Assembly: GCF_014193695.1 (NCBI RefSeq)
Contig: NZ_JACHZR010000001.1
Coordinates: 1,773,309 to 1,837,308 of the forward strand
Length of the DNA: 64,000 nt
Direction: 5' to 3'
DNA from: Rhizobium sp. BK316
GTDB taxonomy: Bacteria; Pseudomonadota; Alphaproteobacteria; Rhizobiales; Rhizobiaceae
The position numbers and the translations under genes were made by a program. The notes under the pieces are model-generated. The model was not told the origin of the DNA and searched no databases. It worked only from the letters and a program-made list of their open reading frames with translations. Within the stretch, counting starts at the first letter, position 1. Every line of letters begins with the position of its first letter. Shown here one piece after another: positions 44,681-53,395 of the stretch.

Positions 44681-46168
44681 CTAGGTTTCCGTTTTGTATA
44701 AGCGTTGTTCCTCGTCTCCGCATGCTTTGCTGCATGAGAAGACTTGAGACCCGTTACTGATGAAAAGGAATGCGAGGGCGAACATGCCGTTGCTGGGGTG
44801 GAAGATACTGCCCCAACTCATCATAAGCCACACCATTACGGACAGGACTGCGACACCCCAAATGTCGTTCTCTTTGGCGTGGCTATAGCACCGCTCGATC
44901 AAGAATATGATGATCCCGAAAGCGGGGATGCCGTATGTCGCCACCATGCGGGTGAGGAATGAGACGGAGTCCGACCGCATCTGTCCTGCGTTGATAATAT
45001 TCTTGAGCGCGCTAACCGCTAATTCACTGCCTTGACCCATAAGGTAAGGGCTGCTCCAGAACAGTTTCAGATGCTCGCTCCATAGCCATGGACGGTACAT
45101 CTGGCGATATATATCCGCGACAGACATGCCGGCCTGTCCGCGAAGAAACATTCGGGACACGATGCTCCAGTCTTGCAGCGCATATAAGAGGATTGGCGAT
45201 AAGGCAACCAGGATGGTAATTCCGATGGTCATAAAAAGCGCAACAGCAACTCTGAGGCGCGGGCGCTGCGGCAATAGGCTCATTATTGCTATTGTTGCGG
45301 AGAATAGTGCAAAACTTACGAAAACAGCTCGAACGAATGACAATGTCGCGAAGTAGAGTGCGGATGCCGCCGTCGCGACCTCCAACGGGTTTGGACGGAA
45401 GCGTCTGACAATCACCAGGAGGATCATGAGCGAGAATATTCCAGATGTGGCGATGTTTGGAGTGGCCGAGATGCGCCACGGCTGGAATGCGACTGCAGTT
45501 TGATTCGGTAAAATACCCCACGCGTTGATGTTTAACCCATCTCGATCTTGTTCGGGCAAAGCAAGTTCAGAACTACTCCCTTCGGCAGCTTCAGGCGGAT
45601 CTAGTGGCTGCATCAGCCACGGGTGATCCTCATAGGAAGGCTGCATCAAAAAGGAGATGCAGCCGGCGCCGTAGAATATCAAGGCCAGAGCGAGAAGCGC
45701 TCGGGCGCTGATTCTCACCTCATCTCGGCACGCCCATCCTGCGACCCACACGATCAGAAAGATTGGTGGGACGGCTCCAAAATCCCGCTGGATCATTAAC
45801 CAGACGGCGCTGACAATTCCGAAAAAGGCTATTGGCCGCGCCTTCCCGAAAAGCAGGTTCTCGAGTGTCTGCCTGAAGCGAAGCAACGGCATTAAAAGAC
45901 TGGGACCAACAACTAGCCAATAGACAACATCGCCGCGCGAGATGATTTGTTCCTGCCCAATGAAGATAGCCATGGATAGGGAGATCGCGATGAAGGCAAG
46001 AACGTCTCCGCCTTGCTTGTACCAAGTCCATACGCCGGTCGCTGGACGAGGAAGATAAATTGCTAGATCTGCCACGATGTCTCCCAAAGGTGCGTAACAA
46101 ATTGCATTCAGCTGTGCTCGACGAACGCCACTGCACGTTGTTATCGCAAATGCTAACTCTCGCTGCAA
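44681..46168 (-). CDS. Wzy/O-antigen-ligase-like polytopic membrane protein (copy 2)
   Basis: A protein of up to 495 residues with about ten hydrophobic segments and a large hydrophilic loop containing GLNINAWGILPNQTAV. It is a paralogue of the protein at 18294-19682, sharing the order of helices and several short blocks (GIFSL after PNIATS, RQMYRPWLW/RQAYRPWLW, MRSDSVSF/IRSDSVSL, SIFHPSN/SIFHPTN). Polymerase or ligase function is inferred from topology and context. The start is unsure: the frame opens at TTG 46168, and homology with copy 1 begins around residue 20-45. Confidence 0.6.
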   Translation of the reverse strand: MQRELAFAITTCSGVRRAQLNAICYAPLGDIVADLAIYLPRPATGVWTWYKQGGDVLAFIAISLSMAIFIGQEQIISRGDVVYWLVVGPSLLMPLLRFRQTLENLLFGKARPIAFFGIVSAVWLMIQRDFGAVPPIFLIVWVAGWACRDEVRISARALLALALIFYGAGCISFLMQPSYEDHPWLMQPLDPPEAAEGSSSELALPEQDRDGLNINAWGILPNQTAVAFQPWRISATPNIATSGIFSLMILLVIVRRFRPNPLEVATAASALYFATLSFVRAVFVSFALFSATIAIMSLLPQRPRLRVAVALFMTIGITILVALSPILLYALQDWSIVSRMFLRGQAGMSVADIYRQMYRPWLWSEHLKLFWSSPYLMGQGSELAVSALKNIINAGQMRSDSVSFLTRMVATYGIPAFGIIIFLIERCYSHAKENDIWGVAVLSVMVWLMMSWGSIFHPSNGMFALAFLFISNGSQVFSCSKACGDEEQRLYKTET

Positions 46169-47484
46169 GCGTAGATATTAGATACCGCTTAAGCGAAGCG
46201 CTCTGCAGAACTTCGCAGCGATATCTCAACTCGACGGTGGACGGAGAAAAACACCATGGGGTTGAAAAGCTGGCTACGGACAGATCTGAAGGGGCGGGTG
46301 GGGATTCTGCCGGCAGCAGAGGATGGGCCAGACCCTTTGCCATACAGCCCAATGTTCAAACGGCGAAACCTCGACAATGCTCCGGCCGTTTCTCGCAATC
46401 ATCCGGATCGTTCTTTGTGCGGCCTTTTCCTTCAGCATGCCGAGGCGAGTGCGCCGGTGAAACTGCATGGCATTGAGAGGGCAGGAACAAGGATGGCAGA
46501 CGACATGAGCAACAACAATGATGCCCACCGTGTCTATGCGGATGCCATCACCGCCGAGCTTGGCGAGTGGGTCACCAACCTCGGGTGCCGGCAAACGGGC
46601 CTTGAGTCGGAGGTGCGATCCGGCTTCAAGAACATCGATTGCATTTGCAGCTGCATTCAGTGAAAGTTCGGAGTTCTCGTGAGGCGCTCCTACACTGACA
46701 AGGCTGGTTCTAAGGATCGTGGCGCTCTTTAAGACATCCGGTCCTCCCAACACAGACAAGCCAAGTTCGGAAAATAGCGCCAGTGGTTGAAGGCCATGCG
46801 ATCGCTTATCTGAAATGGGCCTCTCTCAGCTTGTTGTAGTGCGCCTCGGCCGCTCGGGAAGCCTCCCGCGCGGAGTCTGCCCAGCGCCGCTGCGACGTAA
46901 TTCTGTGTCGGACCCAACACGCAAATCCGCCGTTCTAGCGCCTCAGGTCGGTTCTGTTTGCTGTGCCGGTGTCCAGCCGGATCGGCCGATGATCGCCTCC
47001 CCCGTCATAACCGCAGAAATCCTGCTTCGTCGGCCCAGGTTTCGAGCCACGCTTGTTTCGGCCGATGGTCGGAGGACATTTCGTTATGCAGCCGCGCAGC
47101 GCTCTTCGGTGGTTAACAAGGAGGTCACCGCGCGGCCCATCCGCCTGGGCGAACCGAAAATTAGAGGGCGTAGCCCTGGTCGCGGGATCTCTCGTACAGA
47201 TCCTCAGAGGCCGTATCGAATATCGCCGCCGAAGTAGGTTCCGATGCTCATCGAGCTGTCGGCTTCCCACGAGATATCGTTCGGCATGGTGTCCATTGCC
47301 GTCATCTTTCCGCGGTGCGTTTTAGAAGTTCTGGTTATGTTCTCATCGGCAAGGAGTAAAGCGGGCACCGAGGACTAAAGAAAACTCTTCCCCTTCAGGA
47401 CTTTTAGCGCCGCCTCGACCTCTGCATTGGATGAATGGCTCACGTACCAAATTCAAGGCTAGAAGACTTTGGATTTCAAGGGAA
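46169..47484. other. Gene-poor stretch between the polysaccharide locus and tRNA-Val
   Basis: About 1.3 kb in which I see no convincing gene. Several frames of 70-160 codons exist on both strands, but they overlap each other, lack good ribosome binding sites and show no recognisable domain. It probably holds the promoter of the minus-strand Wzy-like gene near 46.2 kb and decayed sequence. Confidence 0.5.
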
Positions 47485-47560
47485 TGGTGGGCGATGAGAG
47501 ACTCGAACTCCCGACATCCTCGGTGTAAACGAGGCGCTCTACCAACTGAGCTAATCGCCC
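47485..47560 (-). tRNA. tRNA-Val (anticodon TAC)
   Basis: The reverse strand folds as a tRNA: acceptor GGGCGAT pairs with ATCGCCC, the D-arm AGCTCAGTTGGTAGAGC, anticodon stem CCTCG/CGAGG around TTTACAC giving anticodon TAC, and the T-arm GGGAGTTCGAGTCTC. ACCA follows the acceptor stem and is encoded. Its 3' end faces the gene-poor stretch and the polysaccharide locus. Confidence 0.96.
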
Positions 47561-47719
47561 TCGATGCTCTGTGTCATCGTTCGGTGCAGCGTCTCTAACG
47601 ATATTGAGAAAGAACCGCAAGTCTCTTTTTGAGTTTTTGCGCAATTTGCTTGGAAGCGCTGCTCTTCCCCATAGCGGGCATTCTCTGTAGAGGTGCGGTT
47701 GAAAAAAATCGGAGCGAAA

Positions 47720-48334
47720 ATGACGACGCGAGAGCAGCGAGCGGCCCTTCGGCAAAGCACCCCCCGGACCTTTTTGGATTACGTCCACACCGAGCATGCC
47801 AGATTGCTGCCCGATCGCGGCAAGCTTCTCGACAATTTACCGAAAGGTGGGATCGTCGCTGAATTGGGTGTCGCTGAGGGCGCCTTTAGTGAGCAGATCC
47901 TGGCGCGCAACCAGCCACAGCAGCTCAACCTCGTTGATCCCTGGAATATGGACCGCTATTCCGAAGGTCTCGAAATCATCAATCACAAATTCGGATCCGA
48001 GATCGCCGAAGGTCGCGTTATGATTCGACAGGGCACGTCGCTCGATATGCTGTCCCAGTTCGATGACGAGACCATCGATTGGATCTATATCGATACCGAT
48101 CATTCCTTTGCGCTGACATGGGACGAGTTGCTGCTCGCAAACCGGAAGGTGAAGCAGGATGGCCGGATTGCCGGGCACGATTTCTGCACGGGGAACACCG
48201 TCAAACCCGTGATCTACGGGGTTGTCGAGGCGGTCAACAAGTTCTGCGTCGAATATGGCTGGCGCTTCGAGTTTCTGACACTCGAGCCGGATGCTCACTT
48301 TTCTTATTGCCTCAAGCGGATTGGTGCATCGTAA
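47720..48334 (+). CDS. Class I SAM-dependent methyltransferase
   Basis: A 204-residue protein of the Methyltransf_24-like group. The SAM-binding motif I is IVAELGVAEGAFSEQIL near residue 43, followed by LVDPW and the acidic motif WIYIDTDHS with a DxDH metal-type site seen in this group. The ATG at 47720 has GGAGCG upstream; an in-frame start at 47693 is less likely. The substrate may be a sugar, since a sugar epimerase is convergent 15 bases away, but that is only context. Confidence 0.82.
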   Translation: MTTREQRAALRQSTPRTFLDYVHTEHARLLPDRGKLLDNLPKGGIVAELGVAEGAFSEQILARNQPQQLNLVDPWNMDRYSEGLEIINHKFGSEIAEGRVMIRQGTSLDMLSQFDDETIDWIYIDTDHSFALTWDELLLANRKVKQDGRIAGHDFCTGNTVKPVIYGVVEAVNKFCVEYGWRFEFLTLEPDAHFSYCLKRIGAS

Positions 48335-48348
48335 CTGCCATCAGCAGC

Positions 48349-49374
48349 TTATATATCAATCGCGCCGAGTCCTTGCTTGGCTTCCAGATACCACTCGACG
48401 AAAGCCCTCGTGCCCGTTTCTAAAGGGGTGTTCGGCTGATAGCCTGTCAGGGCATGGAGAAGATCGGGGCTCGCGAAGGTGCGCGGCACATCGCCTTTCT
48501 GCATGGGAAGCATGACGCGTTTTGCTTTGTGCCCCATCGCATTCTCCACCTTCTCGATGAAGTCCATGAGGCTCACCGGTTGCCCGCCGCCAATATTGAC
48601 GATCCGGAAGGGCGCCTTATGCGAAAGGGTTTCAATTCCGTTGTCAGTAACGCGGTTGCCTTCTGACGGAATGACGTCTGACAACCTGACCACGGCTTCA
48701 ACCAGATCGTCGATATAGGTGAAATCGCGGCTCATATTGCCCTTGCCGTAGATCTCGATTGGCTTGCCCTCGATCATGTTCTTGACGAATTTGAAGAGGG
48801 CCATGTCCGGCCGGCCCCACGGGCCATAGACGGTGAAGAAGCGGAAGGCCGTGGTCGGAATCTTGTAGAGATGCGAATAGCTGTGCGCCATCAGCTCCAT
48901 CGACTTCTTGCTGGCGGCATAGAAGCTCAATGGTTCGTCGGCACGGTCGGTTTCGTGGAAGGGGACGGTCGGATTTGCGCCGTAGATCGATGAGGTCGAG
49001 GCAAGCATGAGATGACGCAGGTCAATGCGGCTCGCCAGCTCCAGAATGTTCCAGGAGCCCTCGATGTTCGAACGCAGATAGGCCTGCGGGTTTTCGATGC
49101 TGTAGCGCACTCCGGCTTGTGCTGCCAGATGAATGAGAACATCCGGTTTTGCCGCTAAGACCGCGGTTTCCAGCGCTGCCTTGTCTTCGAGCATGGCGAT
49201 GAAGGGGCGGAAGGCAGGATATTGCGCCAGTGCCGCATGGCGCATCTCCTTCAGCCTGACATTGTAATAGGGTGTCAGTCCGTCGAAGCCGGTTACTTCA
49301 TGCCCATCCTGCAGCAGTCGGCGGGCCAGATGAAAGCCAATGAAGCCTGCCGTTCCCGTAATGAAGTAGCGCAT
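48349..49374 (-). CDS. UDP-glucuronate 4-epimerase-like NAD-dependent epimerase (LpsL/LspL type)
   Basis: A 341-residue extended short-chain dehydrogenase. It has the NAD motif [13 protein letters not shown] at the start, the catalytic STSSIYG and YAASKKSME (Tyr-x3-Lys) and [16 protein letters not shown], which is characteristic of UDP-glucuronate epimerases in rhizobia (LpsL). It would make UDP-galacturonate for lipopolysaccharide. The start codon is two bases after the stop of a truncated nucleotide-sugar dehydrogenase frame. Confidence 0.88.
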   Translation of the reverse strand: MRYFITGTAGFIGFHLARRLLQDGHEVTGFDGLTPYYNVRLKEMRHAALAQYPAFRPFIAMLEDKAALETAVLAAKPDVLIHLAAQAGVRYSIENPQAYLRSNIEGSWNILELASRIDLRHLMLASTSSIYGANPTVPFHETDRADEPLSFYAASKKSMELMAHSYSHLYKIPTTAFRFFTVYGPWGRPDMALFKFVKNMIEGKPIEIYGKGNMSRDFTYIDDLVEAVVRLSDVIPSEGNRVTDNGIETLSHKAPFRIVNIGGGQPVSLMDFIEKVENAMGHKAKRVMLPMQKGDVPRTFASPDLLHALTGYQPNTPLETGTRAFVEWYLEAKQGLGAIDI

Positions 49375-49376
49375 TT

Positions 49377-49490
49377 CTACCTTTTTCTCGGGTCTCCCGC
49401 CGGTGGCAAAGAACCGAATCCGTATTTGATCGCTTCCCTTACCGGATAGATGCTCCTGAGATCAACAAAGACCCGAATCTTCGTTGTTTT
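49377..49490 (-). pseudogene. Possible C-terminal relic of a nucleotide-sugar dehydrogenase
   Basis: The reverse-strand frame ending in TAG at 49377-49379 reads [20 protein letters not shown], resembling the C-terminus of UDP-glucose or UDP-GlcNAc 6-dehydrogenases (VDLRNIY...GF). An in-frame stop lies about 37 codons upstream, so only the 3' tip remains. It is on the same strand and two bases from the epimerase, as an intact dehydrogenase-epimerase pair would be. The similarity is short and unverified. Confidence 0.35.
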
Positions 49491-49595
49491 TTAGGAAATA
49501 CCAAGAACTCAAACAGTGCCACTGGCTATATCGGTCGGGCCTGGCACAAATCTGACGATAATATCGTTTGAGCAGTCGGCTCGAGCGCGTAATCG

Positions 49596-50570
49596 TTAAT
49601 TCTTTGGCAGTGTCCCATCACCTTCGCTCGGCGGGAGTCCGAGCAGGCGTTCCTCACAGATTGATGCGACTGCTGCCTGCAGTGCCCGCACTCGTTCCGC
49701 CAGCCATCCAAGCTCCTCGGTAGTAATCGCATAGTTCGGCGAATAGCGTGCCTCAACGTAGGCGCGGGAGAGAAGCTCGAAACGACGACGGGCCATGCGA
49801 TTGTCTCGCGGCCAGGCATCGACCAATCTTTTGTCGAGATCTTCGGCCTTCGAACGCAGCACTTTTATGCGATGCGACTTGGGGCTGTAGAGGGTTAGCG
49901 TAAGGAGGAGGCAATGATATGCTTCTTCAACCGCCTGATGCAGCATAAAGGCACCGTGCCGCCAGATGTTTCGCTCGAGCATCAGTTCGGCTCCAACGAG
50001 TGCCTCCTGCGACAGCTGGTACCATCGTTCGAAATTTTTCTGCGCCTCAGCTTTCGCCTCTTCCATGGTGAGCGGTCTGGGGTGGGCGAGGGGATGGCCT
50101 TCTTCCTCGTAGAGGACCTTCCCGTCTCTGGCGATATCGACAAAGAAGGGCCGGCCGCGTGAGAGCTGGTCGTTGACGTCATGCAGGCTGTGGACGATCG
50201 GGATGACCGGTGTTTCGATCCGGTGGGCGATCTGCTCCTGCAATAGCCGCTCGTCGAGCGAAAGCCACAATTCCTGCTCCTGCGCGAAGGCCTCGGAATT
50301 GACGATAACAAGGATATCGTAATCGGAGCGGTAACCGCTCGAACGGTCCTCCACCCAGTCGCCGCGCGCATAGGATCCGTAGAGAATAACCTTCAGGACC
50401 TGGCTATTGGCCCGCTTGGCCGACAGCTTGGTGGCACGGAACTGCTCGACCTCGGCAAAGATGATTTCAAGCACGCGGGCAAGCTCGCGCCGCTTGGCTG
50501 CCGGCAGATGGTCAAGGGGATCGGTCAAGGTCAAAGCCGCATCAAAGCCTTCGGTAGGAATCGTGTCCAT
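49596..50570 (-). CDS. Fused nucleotidyltransferase-HEPN protein
   Basis: A 324-residue protein. Residues 55-125 form an MNT-type nucleotidyltransferase with ILYGSYARGDW (Gly65-Ser66) and DYD (Asp83, Asp85), a longer than usual gap of about 17 residues between them. Residues 185-310 look like an all-helical HEPN domain with RHGAFMLHQAVEEAYH, an R-x6-H variant. Separate MNT and HEPN proteins are toxin-antitoxin pairs in which the MNT adenylylates the HEPN RNase; the single-chain form may be self-regulated. No partner gene is adjacent. A CGTAA/TTACG inverted repeat lies upstream at about 50605. Confidence 0.8.
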   Translation of the reverse strand: MDTIPTEGFDAALTLTDPLDHLPAAKRRELARVLEIIFAEVEQFRATKLSAKRANSQVLKVILYGSYARGDWVEDRSSGYRSDYDILVIVNSEAFAQEQELWLSLDERLLQEQIAHRIETPVIPIVHSLHDVNDQLSRGRPFFVDIARDGKVLYEEEGHPLAHPRPLTMEEAKAEAQKNFERWYQLSQEALVGAELMLERNIWRHGAFMLHQAVEEAYHCLLLTLTLYSPKSHRIKVLRSKAEDLDKRLVDAWPRDNRMARRRFELLSRAYVEARYSPNYAITTEELGWLAERVRALQAAVASICEERLLGLPPSEGDGTLPKN

Positions 50571-50851
50571 CGTAACGGCTCACCTGATGTTTCGCACGCG
50601 TAATTTTTACGTGATTTTCTTTGTTGTGGCAACCATAGATAGAGAATCGAAATGATGTAATCCTAGCTTTCGCCTCTGGGTTTTCGGAAGCTGGAGCGTG
50701 CACCGGAAGCGTCGGGAACGATGCGAGCGTATCTGTCCTCATCCCAACATCCCTGGCAGGTTTCGCCGGTTCCGGTCGACGGAATGGAGCGCCAATGGCG
50801 ACGCGCTCCGTCCCGCCATCAGCACCGAAATCCGGATTGCCCGAGTGTGCT

Positions 50852-51223
50852 TCATCGCTTCAGCACCCAAACGGTCTTGCCGTTCTGCGATGCTTCGATG
50901 CCGGCCTTGGTCCGGGTCAGTTGAAGGCATTTTTCAGCCTCTTCCGGTCGCGGCCTTATGCAAATCCCGCCTGGAGCGGCCCTCCACGTCGGGTTTATGC
51001 TCACGAGACTATCACTGATTGTTCCGCCGCCATCCGGACGGAACACGAGGATGTTTGAGGCCTTTCGTTTGACGACGATCATTTCCCACGGCTTGCCGTC
51101 GGCGATTACGCTGGAAAGAGGTTCTTCGGCTCGCGCCGGTGCGCCGGCGAAAACCGCAAGGACGATCAATGGCATCAAAAATCGGCAAGGGGAGCGGTCG
51201 CTTGGTAAGCGAGCTGTGCGCAT
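50852..51223 (-). CDS. Small exported protein of unknown function
   Basis: A 123-residue protein. The start at 51223 has AAGGA eight bases upstream. Residues 13-32 form a signal peptide (FLMPLIVLAVFAGAPARA). The mature part of about 90 residues has two Cys (ICIRP and KCLQL) that could form a disulfide, and a short C-terminal GKTVWVLKR strand. I recognise no domain. An internal ATG at 51175 would also give a signal peptide but lacks a ribosome binding site. Confidence 0.6.
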   Translation of the reverse strand: MRTARLPSDRSPCRFLMPLIVLAVFAGAPARAEEPLSSVIADGKPWEMIVVKRKASNILVFRPDGGGTISDSLVSINPTWRAAPGGICIRPRPEEAEKCLQLTRTKAGIEASQNGKTVWVLKR

Positions 51224-51507
51224 TATGTATTCCTTTGGATTGGTTTGACCCTCAAATGGCAGGTCGCGATCGAGGGATTAAATTCAGTTGGGGGAACGTG
51301 GCCATGCCCGTCTGCCGGTGGTGATGTTGTTGCGATATTCTCCAACGCGTTCGGTAATGTCATCATGAGATTTATTTTGATTTGTTAAGGGCGCCGGCCA
51401 TATCTCGGCATCATCATCACGCGGTGGGATCATACGGTATATCGGCAGCAGCGTAGCTCGGCACAACCGCCGCGCACCGAGAATATCCCACCTCGGTTTA
51501 GACATGG

Positions 51508-51630
51508 TCACAGCGCAAGCCGCTCTGAAACCAAAATGAGCATCAGGATCGGACCGCCGAGCAGCGCACCAAACAGGATCGTCACGAAGAACAGGTTTGC
51601 GAGCACACGAGCAATGGTCTTGCGCGTCAT
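51508..51630 (-). CDS. 40-residue membrane peptide, unknown
   Basis: Residues 10-35 are strongly hydrophobic (ANLFFVTILFGALLGG, then LMLILV), preceded by a basic start (MTRKTIAR). The ATG overlaps the stop of the upstream 80-codon frame (ATGA), which suggests translational coupling. It is a plausible single-pass membrane peptide, of the size seen for type I toxins or small regulators. I recognise no family. Confidence 0.4.
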   Translation of the reverse strand: MTRKTIARVLANLFFVTILFGALLGGPILMLILVSERLAL

Positions 51631-51869
51631 GGGTGCTCACCGACCCGTCTTGCCGGTTCGAACCGCACGGGACGCCTTTTCATCTCGACCATCGGCACCT
51701 TGCTGGCCCGGGTATGAACGATCTTTCTGTTCCTTCTGACGATGAGGATGACCGGCCATTGCCTGGTGCCGGGTTTCGCACTGGCAGCATCAAAGGTCAG
51801 GACGGCAGTTTGAATGGATTCGACAACCACCAGCGCCGCAGCTGATCCTGTCGTTCGTTTTGAAGCCAT
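51627..51869 (-). CDS. Small basic protein, unknown
   Basis: An 80-codon frame with a basic C-terminal half (VRRNRKIVHTR, KRRPVRFEPARR). It ends in an ATGA overlap with the 40-residue membrane peptide. No clear ribosome binding site is seen and no domain is recognised. It lies among decayed toxin-related genes, so it may itself be a remnant. Confidence 0.3.
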   Translation of the reverse strand: MASKRTTGSAAALVVVESIQTAVLTFDAASAKPGTRQWPVILIVRRNRKIVHTRASKVPMVEMKRRPVRFEPARRVGEHP

Positions 51870-52178
51870 TGCTCTGTTCCAGATGTTGAGGGCGGATGAG
51901 GTCGTGCCCTGCCGGTTCAGGTTGGATGTCTTTCCATATGGGCTCCGACAATTGCGGAAGCATGACCGGATTTGTTTTTCCGCATGTAGTGCTGCCGCAA
52001 CGCGAAAGGAAAAGACTCGCTGCGCGCATCAAACACATGAGGATTGCCGCACTACCGGACTGATGCCTACTTCGGCCGGCTCGATCTCAAACGTATCGAC
52101 CTCGGTCATGGCAAGCGTCAGATCGTGGTCGGCGGTCGACTGGACAGTAAGTATCAGATCACTGTGCCGGCGGCACTC

Positions 52179-52452
52179 GACGCCGGCGTCTGAAGCTTAC
52201 CGCGCGCAAGTCAGTCTCCTCGTTCGGGTTCTGCCACTCGTTGCTGAGGAGGATGTCTTCGCATTGAAGCGCGGCACGGCCATCAATGTCTTCGTCAGAG
52301 ATCTTCCTCGCCTGTCGGTCGATATCGATCTGACCTATCTGCCGGTTGAGGACCGTGCAATGTTCCTCGCCAACATCGACGCCGTCATACGGCGGATTGG
52401 TGCTCGCATGGGGTATGCCGCGCAGCCGCACCCAGGTCGTGTCGCTGCATAG
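52179..52452 (+). pseudogene. N-terminal fragment of an AbiEii-type nucleotidyltransferase toxin
   Basis: The frame reads YRAQVSLLVRVLPLVAEE, then FALKRGTAINVFVRDLPRLS and VDIDLTYLPVEDR, which is the start of AbiEii/DUF1814 proteins (pattern ALKGGTAINLFVRDLPRLSVDIDLTY). The catalytic-type GT...DID block is kept, with Gly to Arg in the GGT position (KRGTA). After about 85 codons the frame departs from the family and ends. No start codon of its own is clear, and no AbiEi partner is seen. It is a broken abortive-infection gene. Confidence 0.65.
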
Positions 52453-52526
52453 CGAGGCTTCAATTCTGGATGAAGTACGGTCGGTCGCATTAGCAAACCC
52501 TGAAAGAACGAAACTGCGAACGACCG

Positions 52527-53054
52527 TCAGAGAAGGCCCTTGGTCTTGAGGTCGGCGGCGAAGGTGGCAAGCGGCATGACGAGCGTGAACGGGTGGTTCT
52601 CCAGCGGCTCGGCCCCATAGCTGGCATACCATTGGGCCGCGCGCTCGCCCTTGGCGTCGATAATCAGCAGCACGCCCCCAGCCTCGGACGCGATCCGGAG
52701 GCAGCGAAGCGCCGCGGCGACGAGGAGCTGGCCGCCCAAACCATGGCCCGCGACGGAGACATCGGTTGCGATCCGCGCCAGCTTGAAGCCAGGAACTTCG
52801 TGTTGGGTCAGCCCCTTTGTCATCGACGCCGGCACGCCTGCGTGCGCCACGGAGGAAGGGGCGACAGTGTAGAATCCCAGCACGCGGTTGGGCGTAGAGG
52901 CGTCGATTGCACAGAAGGTCTTTGAGGCGTTCTGTTCGTGACTTTGACGGGCGTAGCGTCGGAAGAAATCGTTCATCGCCGGATCGCCGCAGTCGAAGGA
53001 CTGGCGACCGTGCGATTTCGCGATTGCTTCCTCTCTCCAGGCGGGCAGCGTCAT
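52527..53054 (-). CDS. GNAT-family toxin, TacT-like
   Basis: A 175-residue acetyltransferase of the kind that blocks translation by acetylating charged tRNA. It has the family's F-x-CGDPAMNDF start, FYTVAPSSV, the acetyl-CoA loop in DVSVAGHGLGGQLL and the active-site Tyr region WYASYGAEPL. It overlaps its DUF1778 antitoxin by four bases, in the antitoxin-first order of tacAT. Both genes are intact, so the module should work. Confidence 0.9.
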   Translation of the reverse strand: MTLPAWREEAIAKSHGRQSFDCGDPAMNDFFRRYARQSHEQNASKTFCAIDASTPNRVLGFYTVAPSSVAHAGVPASMTKGLTQHEVPGFKLARIATDVSVAGHGLGGQLLVAAALRCLRIASEAGGVLLIIDAKGERAAQWYASYGAEPLENHPFTLVMPLATFAADLKTKGLL

Positions 53055-53329
53055 AGAGTGTCGGGCAACGCCGCCATCGCTGCCCGCAGCTTCGCGTTGG
53101 GCTTGGGCGGATTTTCCAGCAGTTCGAGCACGCGCGCATGATCGCGCGCCGTCAGACGAACGACCTCGGCCGCCTCGATCACAGCTTCGGCTTCGCGCAA
53201 GGCGGTCTGCGTAACGAAGTTGGTCAGGTCGGTGTTGCGCAGCGCGGCGGCGCGCACGAGCTTAGCCTTCGTTTCCGGCGAAACCCGCAAATTCATGCGC
53301 TTGTTGTCATCTATGGCAGCCTGGGGCAT
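53051..53329 (-). CDS. DUF1778 ribbon-helix-helix antitoxin, TacA-like
   Basis: A 92-residue protein with an N-terminal ribbon-helix-helix (RMNLRVSPETKAKLVRAA) for DNA binding and a C-terminal tail (VLELLENPPKPNAKL) that wraps the GNAT toxin. This is the canonical layout of DUF1778 antitoxins. It should repress its promoter at the palindromes just upstream. Confidence 0.9.
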   Translation of the reverse strand: MPQAAIDDNKRMNLRVSPETKAKLVRAAALRNTDLTNFVTQTALREAEAVIEAAEVVRLTARDHARVLELLENPPKPNAKLRAAMAALPDTL

Positions 53330-53348
53330 CTCCGTCTTCCTCGCAATT

Positions 53349-53369
53349 TGTACATGTTCAAGATGTACG
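53349..53369. promoter_or_regulatory. Inverted repeat upstream of tacA-like gene
   Basis: TGTACAT and ATGTACG are separated by GTTCAAG, 20 bases upstream of the antitoxin ATG. One arm base differs from perfect symmetry. It is a likely site for the ribbon-helix-helix antitoxin. Confidence 0.5.
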
Positions 53370-53378
53370 CGATTATGT

Positions 53379-53395
53379 CGATCTTTTCAAGATCG
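53379..53395. promoter_or_regulatory. Perfect palindrome upstream of tacA-like gene
   Basis: CGATCTT and its exact complement AAGATCG are separated by TTC. It lies ten bases beyond the first repeat and shares the TTCAAGAT core with it, so the two may be tandem operators. Confidence 0.45.

Noticed and set aside
46274..46759. 161-codon minus-strand frame in the gap before tRNA-Val
   Set aside because: No recognisable domain, no ribosome binding site, and competing frames of similar length on the other strand.
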